A DNA stretch of 19,863 nt from JAWXBG01 sp044375415 (GTDB lineage: Bacteria > Bacteroidota > Bacteroidia > Flavobacteriales_D > Sanyastnellaceae). Of the stretch, positions 1 through 8,360 are shown piece after piece. Numbering within the stretch: the stretch's first letter is position 1; every line of letters starts with the position of its first letter. The stretch lies in contig JBILMS010000055.1 in assembly GCA_044375415.1 (NCBI GenBank), forward strand, positions 1-19,863, given 5' to 3'. The translations under genes and the position numbers were made by a program. The notes beneath the pieces are model-generated. The model was not told where the DNA came from and did not search any database. It saw only the letters and a program-made list of their open reading frames with translations.

Positions 1-1271
1 AAGGTTGCACACCACTTACTCTTACTATTGACAATAACAGTTCGAACGCTCAAAGTTACTCTTGGGATTTTGGGGATGGCGACACTTCAAACGAATTTGA
101 ACCTACGCATACATTCTTCAATTGGGGAACGAACGACACTACTTATACCATCACACTTTTTATCCAAAACGGTGTCGGATGTGTCGATAGTGCCGATGCG
201 GTAATTACTGTTTTCTCTTCGCCCAACGTTTCATTCACCGCTAATCCGGACCTTCAAATCTGGCCAAACGCAACGATTAGTTTAGACAACACTACTATCG
301 GTGGAACTTTGAACTATCAATGGAACATGGATGACGGAACGGCGCTTTATACGGAAGATCCGGGGTCTTATACTTATGCAACTTGGGGGGAATATACCAT
401 TCAACTCATTGGAACGAACGGATACTGCAGCGATACCGCATATCAAACCATTGAAATTCTGGCTCCACCACCATTAGCCAACTTCATCGGACCAGCCTCC
501 GGATGTGCTCCTTTATCTGTTCAATTTACGAACCAATCGGAAAATGCATATTCATCATTCTGGCAATTTGGTGATGGTGGAGAAGCAAATGCTACGAATC
601 CTATTTATACCTATTGGCAGCCCGGCACATACACGGTAACACTAACGGTTTCGGGTTATGATGGCAGCACCGATATTATGGTACAGGAATATATCATTGA
701 AGTATATCCGAGCGCGATAGCTGCCTTTACAGTAACACCCAATGAGGTTAATGTTCCGGCTCAACCTGTATATTGTCTAAACCTGTCACAAAATGCAAAT
801 CAATTCGAATGGGACTTTGGTGATGATGTTACATCTAATGAAGTGAATCCTATTCACTATTACCAAAATGAAGGAGTATATAGCATAACACTCATAGCAA
901 ATAACCAGTGGAACTGTCCGGATACAATGACTCTGGTAGATGCTGTTTATGCCACTGCCGTCGGAATGATAGACTATCCGAACGCATTTACACCAAGCAC
1001 AAATGGCCCGGGAAATGGCAGTTATGATCCTATGGGTTATGACAACGACGTCTTCTTCCCTCTGCATCGCGGCGTAACTGAATACAAACTTCAAATTTTC
1101 AATAAGTGGGGAGAATTACTTTTTGAAAGCAATAATGTGAACGTGGGTTGGAATGGATATTATATAGACCAACTGTGCCGACAAGACGTTTACGTTTGGA
1201 AAGCATATGCACGTTTTGTGGATGGACAAGAAGTCATCAAATCCGGTGACGTAACGCTACTGGTGAAATAA
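1..1271 (+). CDS. PKD-repeat protein with T9SS type B sorting domain (5' partial)
   Basis: The reading frame is open from base 3, so the N-terminus lies outside the window; about 422 residues are visible. I see at least four PKD-type immunoglobulin-like repeats, marked by the motifs WDFGDG (bases ~63-80), WNMDDG, WQFGDG and WDFGDD, each followed by a Y-x-I/V-x-L strand. The last ~95 residues, beginning at NAFTPS (~base 982) and passing through KLQIFNKWGELLFES and GWNGYY to a terminal GDVTLLVK, match the gliding-motility-associated C-terminal domain (CHU_C, T9SS type B signal). By family knowledge such proteins cross the outer membrane by the type IX system and stay on the surface or are released; PKD repeats usually act as adhesive or spacer modules. 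The stop lies 3 bases before the start of a PorP/SprF gene, so the two are almost certainly co-transcribed. Ligand and total length are unknown. An internal TTG at 309 should not be taken as the start, since the PKD frame continues upstream of it. Confidence 0.93.
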   Translation, partial: GCTPLTLTIDNNSSNAQSYSWDFGDGDTSNEFEPTHTFFNWGTNDTTYTITLFIQNGVGCVDSADAVITVFSSPNVSFTANPDLQIWPNATISLDNTTIGGTLNYQWNMDDGTALYTEDPGSYTYATWGEYTIQLIGTNGYCSDTAYQTIEILAPPPLANFIGPASGCAPLSVQFTNQSENAYSSFWQFGDGGEANATNPIYTYWQPGTYTVTLTVSGYDGSTDIMVQEYIIEVYPSAIAAFTVTPNEVNVPAQPVYCLNLSQNANQFEWDFGDDVTSNEVNPIHYYQNEGVYSITLIANNQWNCPDTMTLVDAVYATAVGMIDYPNAFTPSTNGPGNGSYDPMGYDNDVFFPLHRGVTEYKLQIFNKWGELLFESNNVNVGWNGYYIDQLCRQDVYVWKAYARFVDGQEVIKSGDVTLLVK

Positions 1272-1274
1272 AAC

Positions 1275-2282
1275 ATGAAGCTGATGAAACGAATATACCT
1301 CCTCCTTTCGCTCTTGTTCACAGTCTTAAGATGCTGGTCGCAGGATCAACAATTCACGCAGTTTTATGCCGTCCCTACACACATGAATCCCGCTTTCGCA
1401 GGCGCATCCGTTCAAAGTAGACTCGCGTTGCAATTCAGAAATCAATGGGCAGCTATACCCGGCGGATTCAAAGCAGTAAATCTGGCTTATGACCAATACA
1501 TGCCGAACTTAAAAAGTGGCGTCGGTCTTTTAGTTGAACATGACAGAGCCGGTTCCGGAGCACTAAGAAATACTTCCATTAGTTTCCAATATGCCTACGA
1601 GGCTAAAATTACTCGCAAGTGGTTTTTCCGTCCCGCCTTACAATTCGGGTATGTCTCCAAAAATATTGATTTCACGCGACTCACTTTTTATGATCAAATG
1701 ATACGCGATGGAGATGTGCCAACCTTAGAAGAAGGAATATTTAAACCTGTCAACTACTTCGATTTTAGCGGAGGCCTCTTGACTTACGGTCCAAATTTTT
1801 GGCTAGGAATGTCCGCCTCGCACCTGAACGGCGCGAACGAATCTCTTTATGCCGAAGATGAAAGTATTATACCTAGACACATTTCAGTTCACGGAGGATT
1901 ACGCATTCGTATAAAAGGAAATTCCCTAACCAAACTCGATCATCATATCGTAGTTGCCTCGCACTTTCAAATGATGCAAGAATTCGATCAATTGGATTTC
2001 GGCTGCTACTACGAATTTAGTCCGGTAGTGCTGGGATTATGGTACCGCGGATTACCTGCGAAAGCCAACAGATACGGATTTCCAAATCACGACGCTATTG
2101 CTATCTTACTAGGAATTCAAGCGGCAAATTATAAGATTGGTTATAGCTACGACGTTACGATTTCAACGCTCGGAATTGGCAGCTCTGCCGGTTCACACGA
2201 AATTTCGTTGGTATATCAATGGGCCAACAAACACAATCAACGAAGCGAAAGGAGACGGATTATGCCCTGTGCCAAATTCTGA
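1275..2282 (+). CDS. PorP/SprF family type IX secretion outer-membrane protein
   Basis: 335 residues. A signal peptide of about 22 residues (MKLMKRIYLLLSLLF..., ending near CWSQ) is followed by the family hallmark QDQQFTQFYAVPTHMNPAFAG, then FRNQW and repeated amphipathic strands expected of a beta-barrel (LALQFRNQW, GVGLLVEHD, ISFQYAYEAKI, FRPALQFGYVS, YKIGYSYDVTIS, HEISLVYQW). PorP/SprF proteins are outer-membrane barrels; SprF is required for secretion of the type B substrate SprB in Flavobacterium, and paralogues typically sit directly downstream of the giant type B substrate they serve. That is the arrangement here (3-base gap), so I infer that it handles the upstream PKD protein. The ATG at 1275 gives the complete signal peptide; an ATG at 1284 is a possible alternative. 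The C-terminus ends RRRIMPCAKF, a short basic/Cys tail. The stop codon is immediately adjacent to the convergent murB stop. Confidence 0.92.
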   Translation: MKLMKRIYLLLSLLFTVLRCWSQDQQFTQFYAVPTHMNPAFAGASVQSRLALQFRNQWAAIPGGFKAVNLAYDQYMPNLKSGVGLLVEHDRAGSGALRNTSISFQYAYEAKITRKWFFRPALQFGYVSKNIDFTRLTFYDQMIRDGDVPTLEEGIFKPVNYFDFSGGLLTYGPNFWLGMSASHLNGANESLYAEDESIIPRHISVHGGLRIRIKGNSLTKLDHHIVVASHFQMMQEFDQLDFGCYYEFSPVVLGLWYRGLPAKANRYGFPNHDAIAILLGIQAANYKIGYSYDVTISTLGIGSSAGSHEISLVYQWANKHNQRSERRRIMPCAKF

Positions 2283-3305
2283 TCAAACAATATTCACTTC
2301 TCTCTCCAAGTTGACACCAAAATTCTCGAACACACTTCTTTGAACTTGTGAAGCGAGCTCTATAATTTCTGCTCCGGTTGCGCCACCATAATTTACAAGT
2401 ACCAAGGCTTGATCTTTGTGCATACCGCATTTTCCAACTACCTTTCCTTTCCACCCGCACTGTTCGATGAGCCAACCGGCAGCGAGCTTGGCTGAATTCG
2501 TGTCGATAGGAAAAAAAGGTGCCTCCGGATATTTTTCTTTTATCGTGTTAGCCAACTCAAGCTCAACAACCGGGTTCTTAAAAAAACTTCCCGCATTGCC
2601 CAATTTAGCCGGGTCCGGCAATTTTGACGATCTAATATTTATAACTGCTTTACTGATATCACGGATATTTAAACGATCGGGGCGCAACTTTTCTAACTCT
2701 TGCTGAATTGCACCATAATTGGTTCTAAAAATCGGTCGTTTAAGTAATTTGAAGGTGACTGAAGTGATTATCCATCGGCCTTTTTCACTCGATTTAAAAA
2801 CACTTTCTCGGTATCCGAAACGACATTCCTCCAAGGTAAATGTTTTCGTACTCCCCTCTCTTAGGTGATATGCTTCTAGAGAATGAAACACATCTTTTAT
2901 CTCAACTCCATATGCGCCAATATTCTGCATCGGTGCCGCCCCCACACTGCCCGGTATAAGTGAGAGATTCTCCACTCCCGCCCAATCATTTTTTACGCAG
3001 GTACGAACGAAGGTGTCCCAAAACTCTCCCGCCGCCGCTTCAATGTAAAAATGATTCTCATCTTCCTTCACACACTCGATCCCTTTCATCTGATTATGCA
3101 AGACAACGCCATCAAAATCTTTCGTGAATAGAATATTACTTCCACCTCCTAAAATCAGTACATTCCTATCTAACATCCTAGTGGTAGAACGCCATTCTTC
3201 TAGATGACTGACATTCTCGAAAGCGCCGTAATAACGAGCGGAAACATCCAAACCAAATGTATTGAACTTTTGAAGGGAAACGTTTTCTGTAAGAGTAAAC
3301 GGCAT
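2283..3305 (-). CDS. murB: UDP-N-acetylenolpyruvoylglucosamine reductase
   Basis: FAD-dependent reductase making UDP-N-acetylmuramate from UDP-GlcNAc-enolpyruvate with NADPH, the second committed step of peptidoglycan precursor synthesis, in the cytoplasm. Counting from the ATG at 3305 (340 aa): FAD-binding segments ILGGGSNILF at 51-60 and IPGSVGAAPMQNIGAYG at ~117-133; type I signature GYRESVFK at ~164-171; catalytic serine in GNAGSFFKNP (Ser240); a late AAGWLIEQCGWKG block at ~275-287; and the second acidic catalytic residue in LEREV (Glu336, equivalent to E. coli Glu325). The frame can be extended to a GTG at 3344 (353 aa), but family members begin only a few residues before SLxxxNTFG, so the ATG fits better. 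Neither start has a clear Shine-Dalgarno. The 89-aa gene upstream on the same strand may share its transcript. The stop codon touches the convergent sprF-like stop. Confidence 0.95.
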   Translation of the reverse strand: MPFTLTENVSLQKFNTFGLDVSARYYGAFENVSHLEEWRSTTRMLDRNVLILGGGSNILFTKDFDGVVLHNQMKGIECVKEDENHFYIEAAAGEFWDTFVRTCVKNDWAGVENLSLIPGSVGAAPMQNIGAYGVEIKDVFHSLEAYHLREGSTKTFTLEECRFGYRESVFKSSEKGRWIITSVTFKLLKRPIFRTNYGAIQQELEKLRPDRLNIRDISKAVINIRSSKLPDPAKLGNAGSFFKNPVVELELANTIKEKYPEAPFFPIDTNSAKLAAGWLIEQCGWKGKVVGKCGMHKDQALVLVNYGGATGAEIIELASQVQRSVFENFGVNLEREVNIV

Positions 3306-3421
3306 AATAATCGGAGGGAATTTGGATTCAAAAATATCACTCACTTATTGTGTGTGTCGACAGTATCCGGTATTCATTCACCAGAGTTATCAACCGGCCC
3401 ATAAAGGACTTCTGAAATCCA

Positions 3422-3691
3422 TTACTTCTGATTCCACTCTTCAAGCGTGCTTTTGCAACGCCCGATGAACTCGCTGTATTCCTCTTCCATAATTCGAATA
3501 AAACTGTTATTGGTGCAATCGATCAAATCACCAATAAAAACTTTTTCAGGATAAATGTTAGCCAAAAGATGATGCCATGTATAACGAGATCCAATTATTT
3601 GTAACTCTAAAACCTCTGTTAGACTTAGTATTTTGTAATAAGACCGACCTCCTGCCGCCTTTCTATATAAAGGGAAATCGTGGTTTTCCAT
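3422..3691 (-). CDS. conserved hypothetical small protein (89 aa)
   Basis: The 89-residue product has no signal peptide or membrane segment, so it should be cytoplasmic. It contains FPLYRKAAGGRSYYKI near the start, then a hydrophobic helix-like stretch LTEVLELQIIGSRYTWHH, KVFIGDLIDCTN, and an acidic MEEEYSEFI segment before the C-terminal tail. The pattern FPxYRKxxxxxSYxKI...ExQxxGSRY...EEEY resembles a small uncharacterised protein family that I recall from many Bacteroidota genomes; this is recall, not a search result. It lies divergent to the AddB-like gene and 77-116 bases upstream of murB on the same strand, depending on the murB start. No function can be assigned. Aromatic-rich conserved positions and a sensible isolated ORF argue that it is a real gene and not a shadow: there is no gene on the opposite strand here. 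Confidence 0.72.
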   Translation of the reverse strand: MENHDFPLYRKAAGGRSYYKILSLTEVLELQIIGSRYTWHHLLANIYPEKVFIGDLIDCTNNSFIRIMEEEYSEFIGRCKSTLEEWNQK

Positions 3692-3732
3692 AACGCGAAT
3701 ATGACAAATCCCTTCGAAATGACAAAATGAAG

Positions 3733-3764
3733 TTGAATCGCTTATCCGCTATTGAGTATTTTCA
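3733..3764 (+). promoter_or_regulatory. candidate Bacteroidota promoter of the AddB-like gene
   Basis: TTG at 3733-3735 is separated by 21 bases from TATTTTCA at 3757-3764, which approximates the Bacteroidota TTG-N~20-TAnnTTTG pattern (last bases off consensus). The predicted transcription start is around 3768, about 18 bases before the ATG at 3786. The match is imperfect, hence the moderate confidence. Confidence 0.4.
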
Positions 3765-3785
3765 TGCCCCGAATAATTCACAACC

Positions 3786-6494
3786 ATGACCACTTTTCTC
3801 GAAGAAGTTGCCTCCAAAATTCACACTAAAACAGGCGGTAGTATTGGTGAACTTGTTGTTATAGTCCCCTCTCGTCAAATTGGTAGAAAACTACAAAACG
3901 CGCTTTCTACACTTCAAAGCTCTTCTGTTTGGTCGCCCTCTATTTATACTCTGTCTGACTTTATTGAACTTCATTCCGGGTTAAAAGTGAGCCCTCGGAT
4001 TCACCTCCTGCCTTTGCTCTACACGGCATATCAAAAAACCGGATTTCGTCCGCAGACCTTCGATGACTTTGTTGCACTCGGGGAAACATTGATGAGTGAT
4101 TTCGATGATGTGTTGCTCTCGATGGCCAATGAAAAATTGCTATTCGATGACCTACGAAACATAAAAGACATAGAAGACTGGAGTTTTCAACTAGGGGAAC
4201 TAACCGAATCACAAGACCGGTTTCTTCATCTTTGGAAATGTATGGGCGAAACGTTCGATGCTTTCCTAAACCTTCAAAGATCACAATCAATTTACAGCTA
4301 TAGTCTCCTACTCAGGGAATTCATCTCCACTGACAACCTTGCTTCGCTAAAAGGAGAATATGTCTTTATTGCCGGAAATACGCTGCATAAAGCCGAAAAA
4401 GAACTTCTGTCTCAGTTGGGGGCATCCGTAAATCTATCTATATACTGTGATCACGATGAATATTACATGGAAGCTAGATCACATGAAGCAGGTAACTTTT
4501 TAAAGAAAATATTACATGGATTAGACGTCGAACAAACAGACACTCATTCCTGGAAAAACTCTTCAAAAACAATTTACATAAGAAGCAGTCAGACCTTGGT
4601 CGGATGTTGCATGAAATCGTCCTCGTTGCTTTCTACCGCGACTGAAAATACAGGTTTTATTGTTGCCCATAAAGACATGATGTTGCCCGTAATAGAACAT
4701 CTCCCCGCCGACCTTGTGCAAAACATTAACATAGCCGGAGGATATCCTCTTCAAATTACACCAGTATTTCGTCTATTACAATCCATCTTGGATATCCATG
4801 CAAACGCAGAGCAACGAAAGGAAAACGTAGCCCGTTGGTATTACAAAGATCTTTTACATTTAGTTCGCAATGGATCCATAGACGGAAATGATGTAACGGG
4901 AATTGAAAAATACTTGATCGATCGGCATTTGGTCTATTTAGATAAATCCGATGTGTCCGAACTCCAAACACACTTTCCAAGATTTGGTGTGATTTCTCCT
5001 TTTTTCACGGAAGAAATTCACAGTGGAAAAAAAATGATTGAATTGCTGTATCAACTTCTTCGAAATCTTGAAGAAACTACTTCAGATTCCATGAGCAAAA
5101 ATTTACTGGTGGAAGCTTTTGTAGTGATGGAAAAATGTGAAGACTTTTTAAGTCGGTATGACTTTGCTTCCACCATTCATAGTCTAAATTTTATTTGGAA
5201 GAGATTTGTACAGGAACACAGTCTTCCTTTTATACCATCTACGAAAAACAAGATTGAAATTCTACTTCTTAAAGACAGTCTTTTCGCCGACTTTGATAGA
5301 CTTGTCGTAGTAGGTGCAAACGAAGGTGAGCTGCCACATACTCCGCACACACATTCGCTTATCCCCCGAGATGTTCGGAGAGTATTTGGTGTACCCGTGC
5401 CTGAAGATGAAGAAGAACGACAGGCATACCTTTTCTATCGTCTCCTTCAACGACCTTCTGAGGTTCATCTATTCTATAGTTCGTTGCCCAAAAGTTTTGG
5501 CAATTCGGAGAAAAGCAGGTACATCACACAACTTACTTTCGAATCCCCTGAAAATATTGAGATTGTCTACGATGCTTTTAAATCCGAAATACACACTGTT
5601 TCAAAATCATTTACTCAAGACGAAAATTCTCGAGAACGGATTAAAGATAGAATTAAGCAAGGCTTGTCGGCAAGTGCAATTGCAACCTATTACAATTGCC
5701 CTCTCGACTATTTTTACAAGTATGTTCTGGGTCTAGGAGAAGCTCCTATAATGGAAGAATCAATCCATGCCAGTACATTCGGCACTATTGCTCACGCAGT
5801 GCTGGAATCCTTTTATCGACCTCACATCGGCTCTTTTCCGGTCGAAAAAGACTATGATTCCTTCCTTGCCAACCTCGAAGCCATTGTCAGAGAAAAATTC
5901 AACGAACACTATTCGATCAAGCAATCCCATTCCGGTAAAAACTTTATTTCGATTCATGTTTTAACTGAAACCCTGAGCCGCTTTTTAAAGAGCGAAAAAA
6001 ATGAACTTTCTACTTATAAAGACAGGACAATTTATGCTATTGAGCACCAAGTAAAAGTTCCAATTACGGTTGATGTTTTGGGAGAATCAATCGAAATCCA
6101 TTTGAAAGGCACAATAGATAGAATAGATAGAACCGAAGATGGTTTTGAAATAATTGATTTCAAAACCGGAAAAGTCAATGAGAGCGACTTAGATGTGAAA
6201 AGTGTCGGTGCTGCTTTTGCTCCGAAAAAAGGAAAAATGATACAAGTAATCTTGTATTTATACATGGCGCACAAAGAATTGAAGGTAGACCCAAAGCTCA
6301 TTCGTGCTTGTCTCATTAGTTTACAAAAGTTCAAGCAGGGTCGTGTTTTCGGTTTTATCGGCGACAATAGTTTTCTAGATCAGAAGGACTTGGCAGAATT
6401 GGAAACTACGCTAGGCATTCTAATAAATGATTTACTCGATATACGGGATTTTGAACATCGATCTTCTAATACATTCTGCGAATACTGCAACTAA
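3786..6494 (+). CDS. AddB-like PD-(D/E)XK exonuclease
   Basis: 902 residues, in the size range of Bacteroidota AddB-type proteins. The N-terminal half resembles a degenerate superfamily 1 helicase: ELVVIVPSRQIGRKL near residue 22 replaces a Walker A motif, and LVVVGANEGELP (~507) with YLFYRLLQR matches the helicase-2 region of AddB/RecB-like proteins. The C-terminal nuclease follows: SASAIATYYNCPLDYFY (~626), GTIAHAVLESFYR (~665), GTIDRID (~775), IIDFKTGK (~789-796, the D...K active-site motif) and QVILYLYMA. By analogy it works with an AddA-like helicase-nuclease in processing double-strand breaks; that partner is not in the window. Cysteines at ~636 (YNCP) and 898/901 (FCEYCN, the last residues) match three of four iron-sulfur ligands of AddB, but the usual C-x5-C final cysteine is absent because the protein stops after CEYCN. 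A glycosyltransferase follows after 37 bases. Confidence 0.88.
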   Translation: MTTFLEEVASKIHTKTGGSIGELVVIVPSRQIGRKLQNALSTLQSSSVWSPSIYTLSDFIELHSGLKVSPRIHLLPLLYTAYQKTGFRPQTFDDFVALGETLMSDFDDVLLSMANEKLLFDDLRNIKDIEDWSFQLGELTESQDRFLHLWKCMGETFDAFLNLQRSQSIYSYSLLLREFISTDNLASLKGEYVFIAGNTLHKAEKELLSQLGASVNLSIYCDHDEYYMEARSHEAGNFLKKILHGLDVEQTDTHSWKNSSKTIYIRSSQTLVGCCMKSSSLLSTATENTGFIVAHKDMMLPVIEHLPADLVQNINIAGGYPLQITPVFRLLQSILDIHANAEQRKENVARWYYKDLLHLVRNGSIDGNDVTGIEKYLIDRHLVYLDKSDVSELQTHFPRFGVISPFFTEEIHSGKKMIELLYQLLRNLEETTSDSMSKNLLVEAFVVMEKCEDFLSRYDFASTIHSLNFIWKRFVQEHSLPFIPSTKNKIEILLLKDSLFADFDRLVVVGANEGELPHTPHTHSLIPRDVRRVFGVPVPEDEEERQAYLFYRLLQRPSEVHLFYSSLPKSFGNSEKSRYITQLTFESPENIEIVYDAFKSEIHTVSKSFTQDENSRERIKDRIKQGLSASAIATYYNCPLDYFYKYVLGLGEAPIMEESIHASTFGTIAHAVLESFYRPHIGSFPVEKDYDSFLANLEAIVREKFNEHYSIKQSHSGKNFISIHVLTETLSRFLKSEKNELSTYKDRTIYAIEHQVKVPITVDVLGESIEIHLKGTIDRIDRTEDGFEIIDFKTGKVNESDLDVKSVGAAFAPKKGKMIQVILYLYMAHKELKVDPKLIRACLISLQKFKQGRVFGFIGDNSFLDQKDLAELETTLGILINDLLDIRDFEHRSSNTFCEYCN

Positions 6495-6531
6495 ATGAAG
6501 GGTCTGTCTTAGGTTTGCACAAAGTCTATTA

Positions 6532-7824
6532 GTGAAAAGAGTTCTTATAATAACCTATTACTGGCCACCCGGAGGCGGAAGTGGTGTTCAGCGTTGGCTT
6601 AAATTCTCGCGTTACTTGCCTGAATTTGGTTGGGAGCCGGTAATTTTCACTGTAGATAATCCACAATACCAACTTAGCGATAAAAGCTTGGAAAGCGAGA
6701 CTTTACCCGGCATTGAAGTTCACAGACTCAAAGCTTTTGATCCAAATGATCTATACAATCAATGGTTCAGTAAAAGCATTGGTAAACCTAACGTCGGATT
6801 TACTTCAAGCAAAAAGGAGTCTGCAGCTTTTCGATTGGTAAAATGGATTCGGGGCAATTGGTTCATACCTGACTCACGAGTATTCTGGGTGGGGCCGGCC
6901 TCCAAGCGTATTACACAAATTCTGTCGGAAAAAAGATATGACGCGATCATTTCAACCGGCCCCCCGCATAGCCTCCATTTAATAGGCAAAAAAGTGGCTG
7001 ATGCCACAGGGATCAGATGGATAGCGGATTTCAGAGATCCTTGGACTGAAATTTACTATTTCAATGAAATGAGGCCATCCCATCGCGCTCGAAAAAAACA
7101 CCTGCGATTAGAAAAGATGGTACTTACATCTGCAGACGAAATTGTAGTGGTGGGCGAAACTATGAAGAAGATGTTTGCCCAACATACCCAAAAACCTATT
7201 CATGTAATTACGAATGGATATGATCATGAAGACTATGAAGGCCACGAACAGATACATATATATAACCATAGCACTTTCTTAATAAGCCACATCGGTGTAA
7301 TGAGTCCAACTCAAAATCCATATTCCTTGTGGACAGCTTTACGCCAATTAGCGGAAGAATTACCCCACTTCCGAGAAAAATTAGTTTTAAAATTAACCGG
7401 TGAAGTTGATCACGGAATTATTCAGCATGTAAGGGATTCCGGATTGGAAAATCACCTTGTTCACACAACCTACCAACCGCATAAAAAGGCCATCGAATCA
7501 CAGATCGAAGCCGATCTTCTTTTGCTGTCTATTAATAAAGTAGCCAACTCGGAGTACCTCCTAACCGGTAAACTATTTGAATACCTCGGTGCCAAAAGGC
7601 CCATTTTGTGTATAGGTCCCACCAAGGGGGATGCGGCCGGAGTTCTTTCCGAAACCAACGCCGGACAGACGTTTCACTTTGATGATGTAGCCGGAATCAA
7701 AACATTTATCAAACGCTTGTTTTTAGAACACCAAACGCAAGAAATACAGGTCGGAAAGGGCCAAATCGAACGGTTTTCCCGTAAAAACCTAACCAATAGT
7801 CTAGTTAAGATTCTCAATGGGTAA
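6532..7824 (+). CDS. glycosyltransferase family 4-like protein
   Basis: 430 residues, soluble, no signal peptide. It is a GT-B fold enzyme that transfers a sugar from a nucleotide donor, probably in surface polysaccharide or glycan synthesis; donor and acceptor cannot be read from sequence. The N-terminal domain starts with RVLIITYYWPPGGGSGVQR, the family glycine-rich acceptor loop, and contains ISTGPPHSLHLIG and WIADFRDPW, characteristic of Bacteroidota GT4-type proteins. The inter-domain linker holds VITNGYDHEDYE, and the C-terminal donor-binding domain has ISHIGVMSPTQNP, VLKLTGEVD, LLLLSINK and TGKLFEYLGAKRPIL (the E-containing nucleotide-sugar motif). Translation appears to start at GTG 6532: the Rossmann strand begins at once, and no upstream in-frame start fits. 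It lies 37 bases after the AddB-like gene and is probably read from the same transcript, although the two functions are unrelated. Confidence 0.9.
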   Translation: MKRVLIITYYWPPGGGSGVQRWLKFSRYLPEFGWEPVIFTVDNPQYQLSDKSLESETLPGIEVHRLKAFDPNDLYNQWFSKSIGKPNVGFTSSKKESAAFRLVKWIRGNWFIPDSRVFWVGPASKRITQILSEKRYDAIISTGPPHSLHLIGKKVADATGIRWIADFRDPWTEIYYFNEMRPSHRARKKHLRLEKMVLTSADEIVVVGETMKKMFAQHTQKPIHVITNGYDHEDYEGHEQIHIYNHSTFLISHIGVMSPTQNPYSLWTALRQLAEELPHFREKLVLKLTGEVDHGIIQHVRDSGLENHLVHTTYQPHKKAIESQIEADLLLLSINKVANSEYLLTGKLFEYLGAKRPILCIGPTKGDAAGVLSETNAGQTFHFDDVAGIKTFIKRLFLEHQTQEIQVGKGQIERFSRKNLTNSLVKILNG

Positions 7825-7865
7825 AAACACCCTCCGAACGGGCAGTCATTTTCGATAAGTGGTCT

Positions 7866-7873
7866 TACTTTTG
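7866..7873 (+). promoter_or_regulatory. -7 element of promoter for the OB-fold/YceI operon
   Basis: TACTTTTG is a perfect match to the Bacteroidota -7 consensus TAnnTTTG, 17 bases before the ATG at 7891, predicting a leader of roughly 14 bases. No clean TTG is seen 19-22 bases upstream, so the -33 half is weak. No comparable element is seen between the first and second genes, which suggests that yceI is read from here. Confidence 0.55.
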
Positions 7874-7890
7874 TCCTAGATTTACCCAAC

Positions 7891-8319
7891 ATGAAAAAGT
7901 CATTTAAAATTGTTTTAGTTGTAATCCTAGTGATTGCTCTCGGAGGTTTCTCCATTTGGAAATTCGTATGGAATAAAGACCATCGAACTGCAGAAGATGA
8001 AAAACCGATTGCCACTTTATCGGCAGCCGCTCTTTTAACAGAATATGAAACCGATGAGGCAGCCAGTAACGCCAAATACCTCAACAAAACCGTACAAGTA
8101 GGCGGCACAGTAAATAGTGTGACCAAAGAGGAAACTGGCTCCATAGTTGTTTTGCTGACAACAGAAAGTATGATGGGATTCGTTTCCTGCACCTTTTCCT
8201 CGGTTAATGGAAAACCATCTGAAGTGGATGTAAAAGAAGGTGATCAGATAAACGTGAAAGGAATATGTTCGGGATACACCATGGATGTGGTACTTGAACA
8301 ATGCTCCATAGTAAAATAA
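7891..8319 (+). CDS. OB-fold tRNA_anti-like family membrane-anchored protein
   Basis: 142 residues. A single hydrophobic segment (residues ~6-25, IVLVVILVIALGGFSIWKF) follows a short KKS start and anchors or exports the protein. After a spacer comes LSAAALLTEYETDEAASNAKYLNKTVQVGGTV, with five-stranded OB-fold features: KTVQVGGTVNSV, SIVVLLTT, GFVSCTF, GDQINVKGICSGY and DVVLEQCSIV. The layout and the paired cysteines (FVSCTF, KGICSGY, LEQCS) match the tRNA_anti-like family (PF12869), which is common as periplasmic or lipoprotein OB-folds in Bacteroidota. Nucleic-acid binding should not be assumed for an exported member; the biochemical role is unknown. It is first in an apparent operon with YceI and DUF5777 genes (41-base gap to yceI) and has its own -7 box at 7866. 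Confidence 0.8.
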   Translation: MKKSFKIVLVVILVIALGGFSIWKFVWNKDHRTAEDEKPIATLSAAALLTEYETDEAASNAKYLNKTVQVGGTVNSVTKEETGSIVVLLTTESMMGFVSCTFSSVNGKPSEVDVKEGDQINVKGICSGYTMDVVLEQCSIVK

Positions 8320-8360
8320 GAACTTAAAAGAAGAAACCAACAACAGATAAAATAAACAAC

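Noticed and set aside
786..1094. Minus-strand ORF of 102 aa within the PKD gene
   Set aside because: It lies wholly inside a well-supported gene, with no domain, signal peptide or start context of its own; it is a shadow frame.
3306..3344. Longer murB beginning at GTG 3344
   Set aside because: Homologues start close to the SLxxxNTFG segment; the ATG at 3305 fits better. It is kept as an alternative in the murB entry.
5314..5736. Overlapping 140-aa ORF inside the AddB-like gene
   Set aside because: It overlaps the conserved VVVGANEGELP and nuclease-entry regions, which are clearly coding in the other frame.
6481..6531. Frameshift at the end of the AddB-like gene hiding the last iron-sulfur cysteine
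   Set aside because: I read both other frames past the stop; neither continues the motif with a cysteine at the expected spacing.
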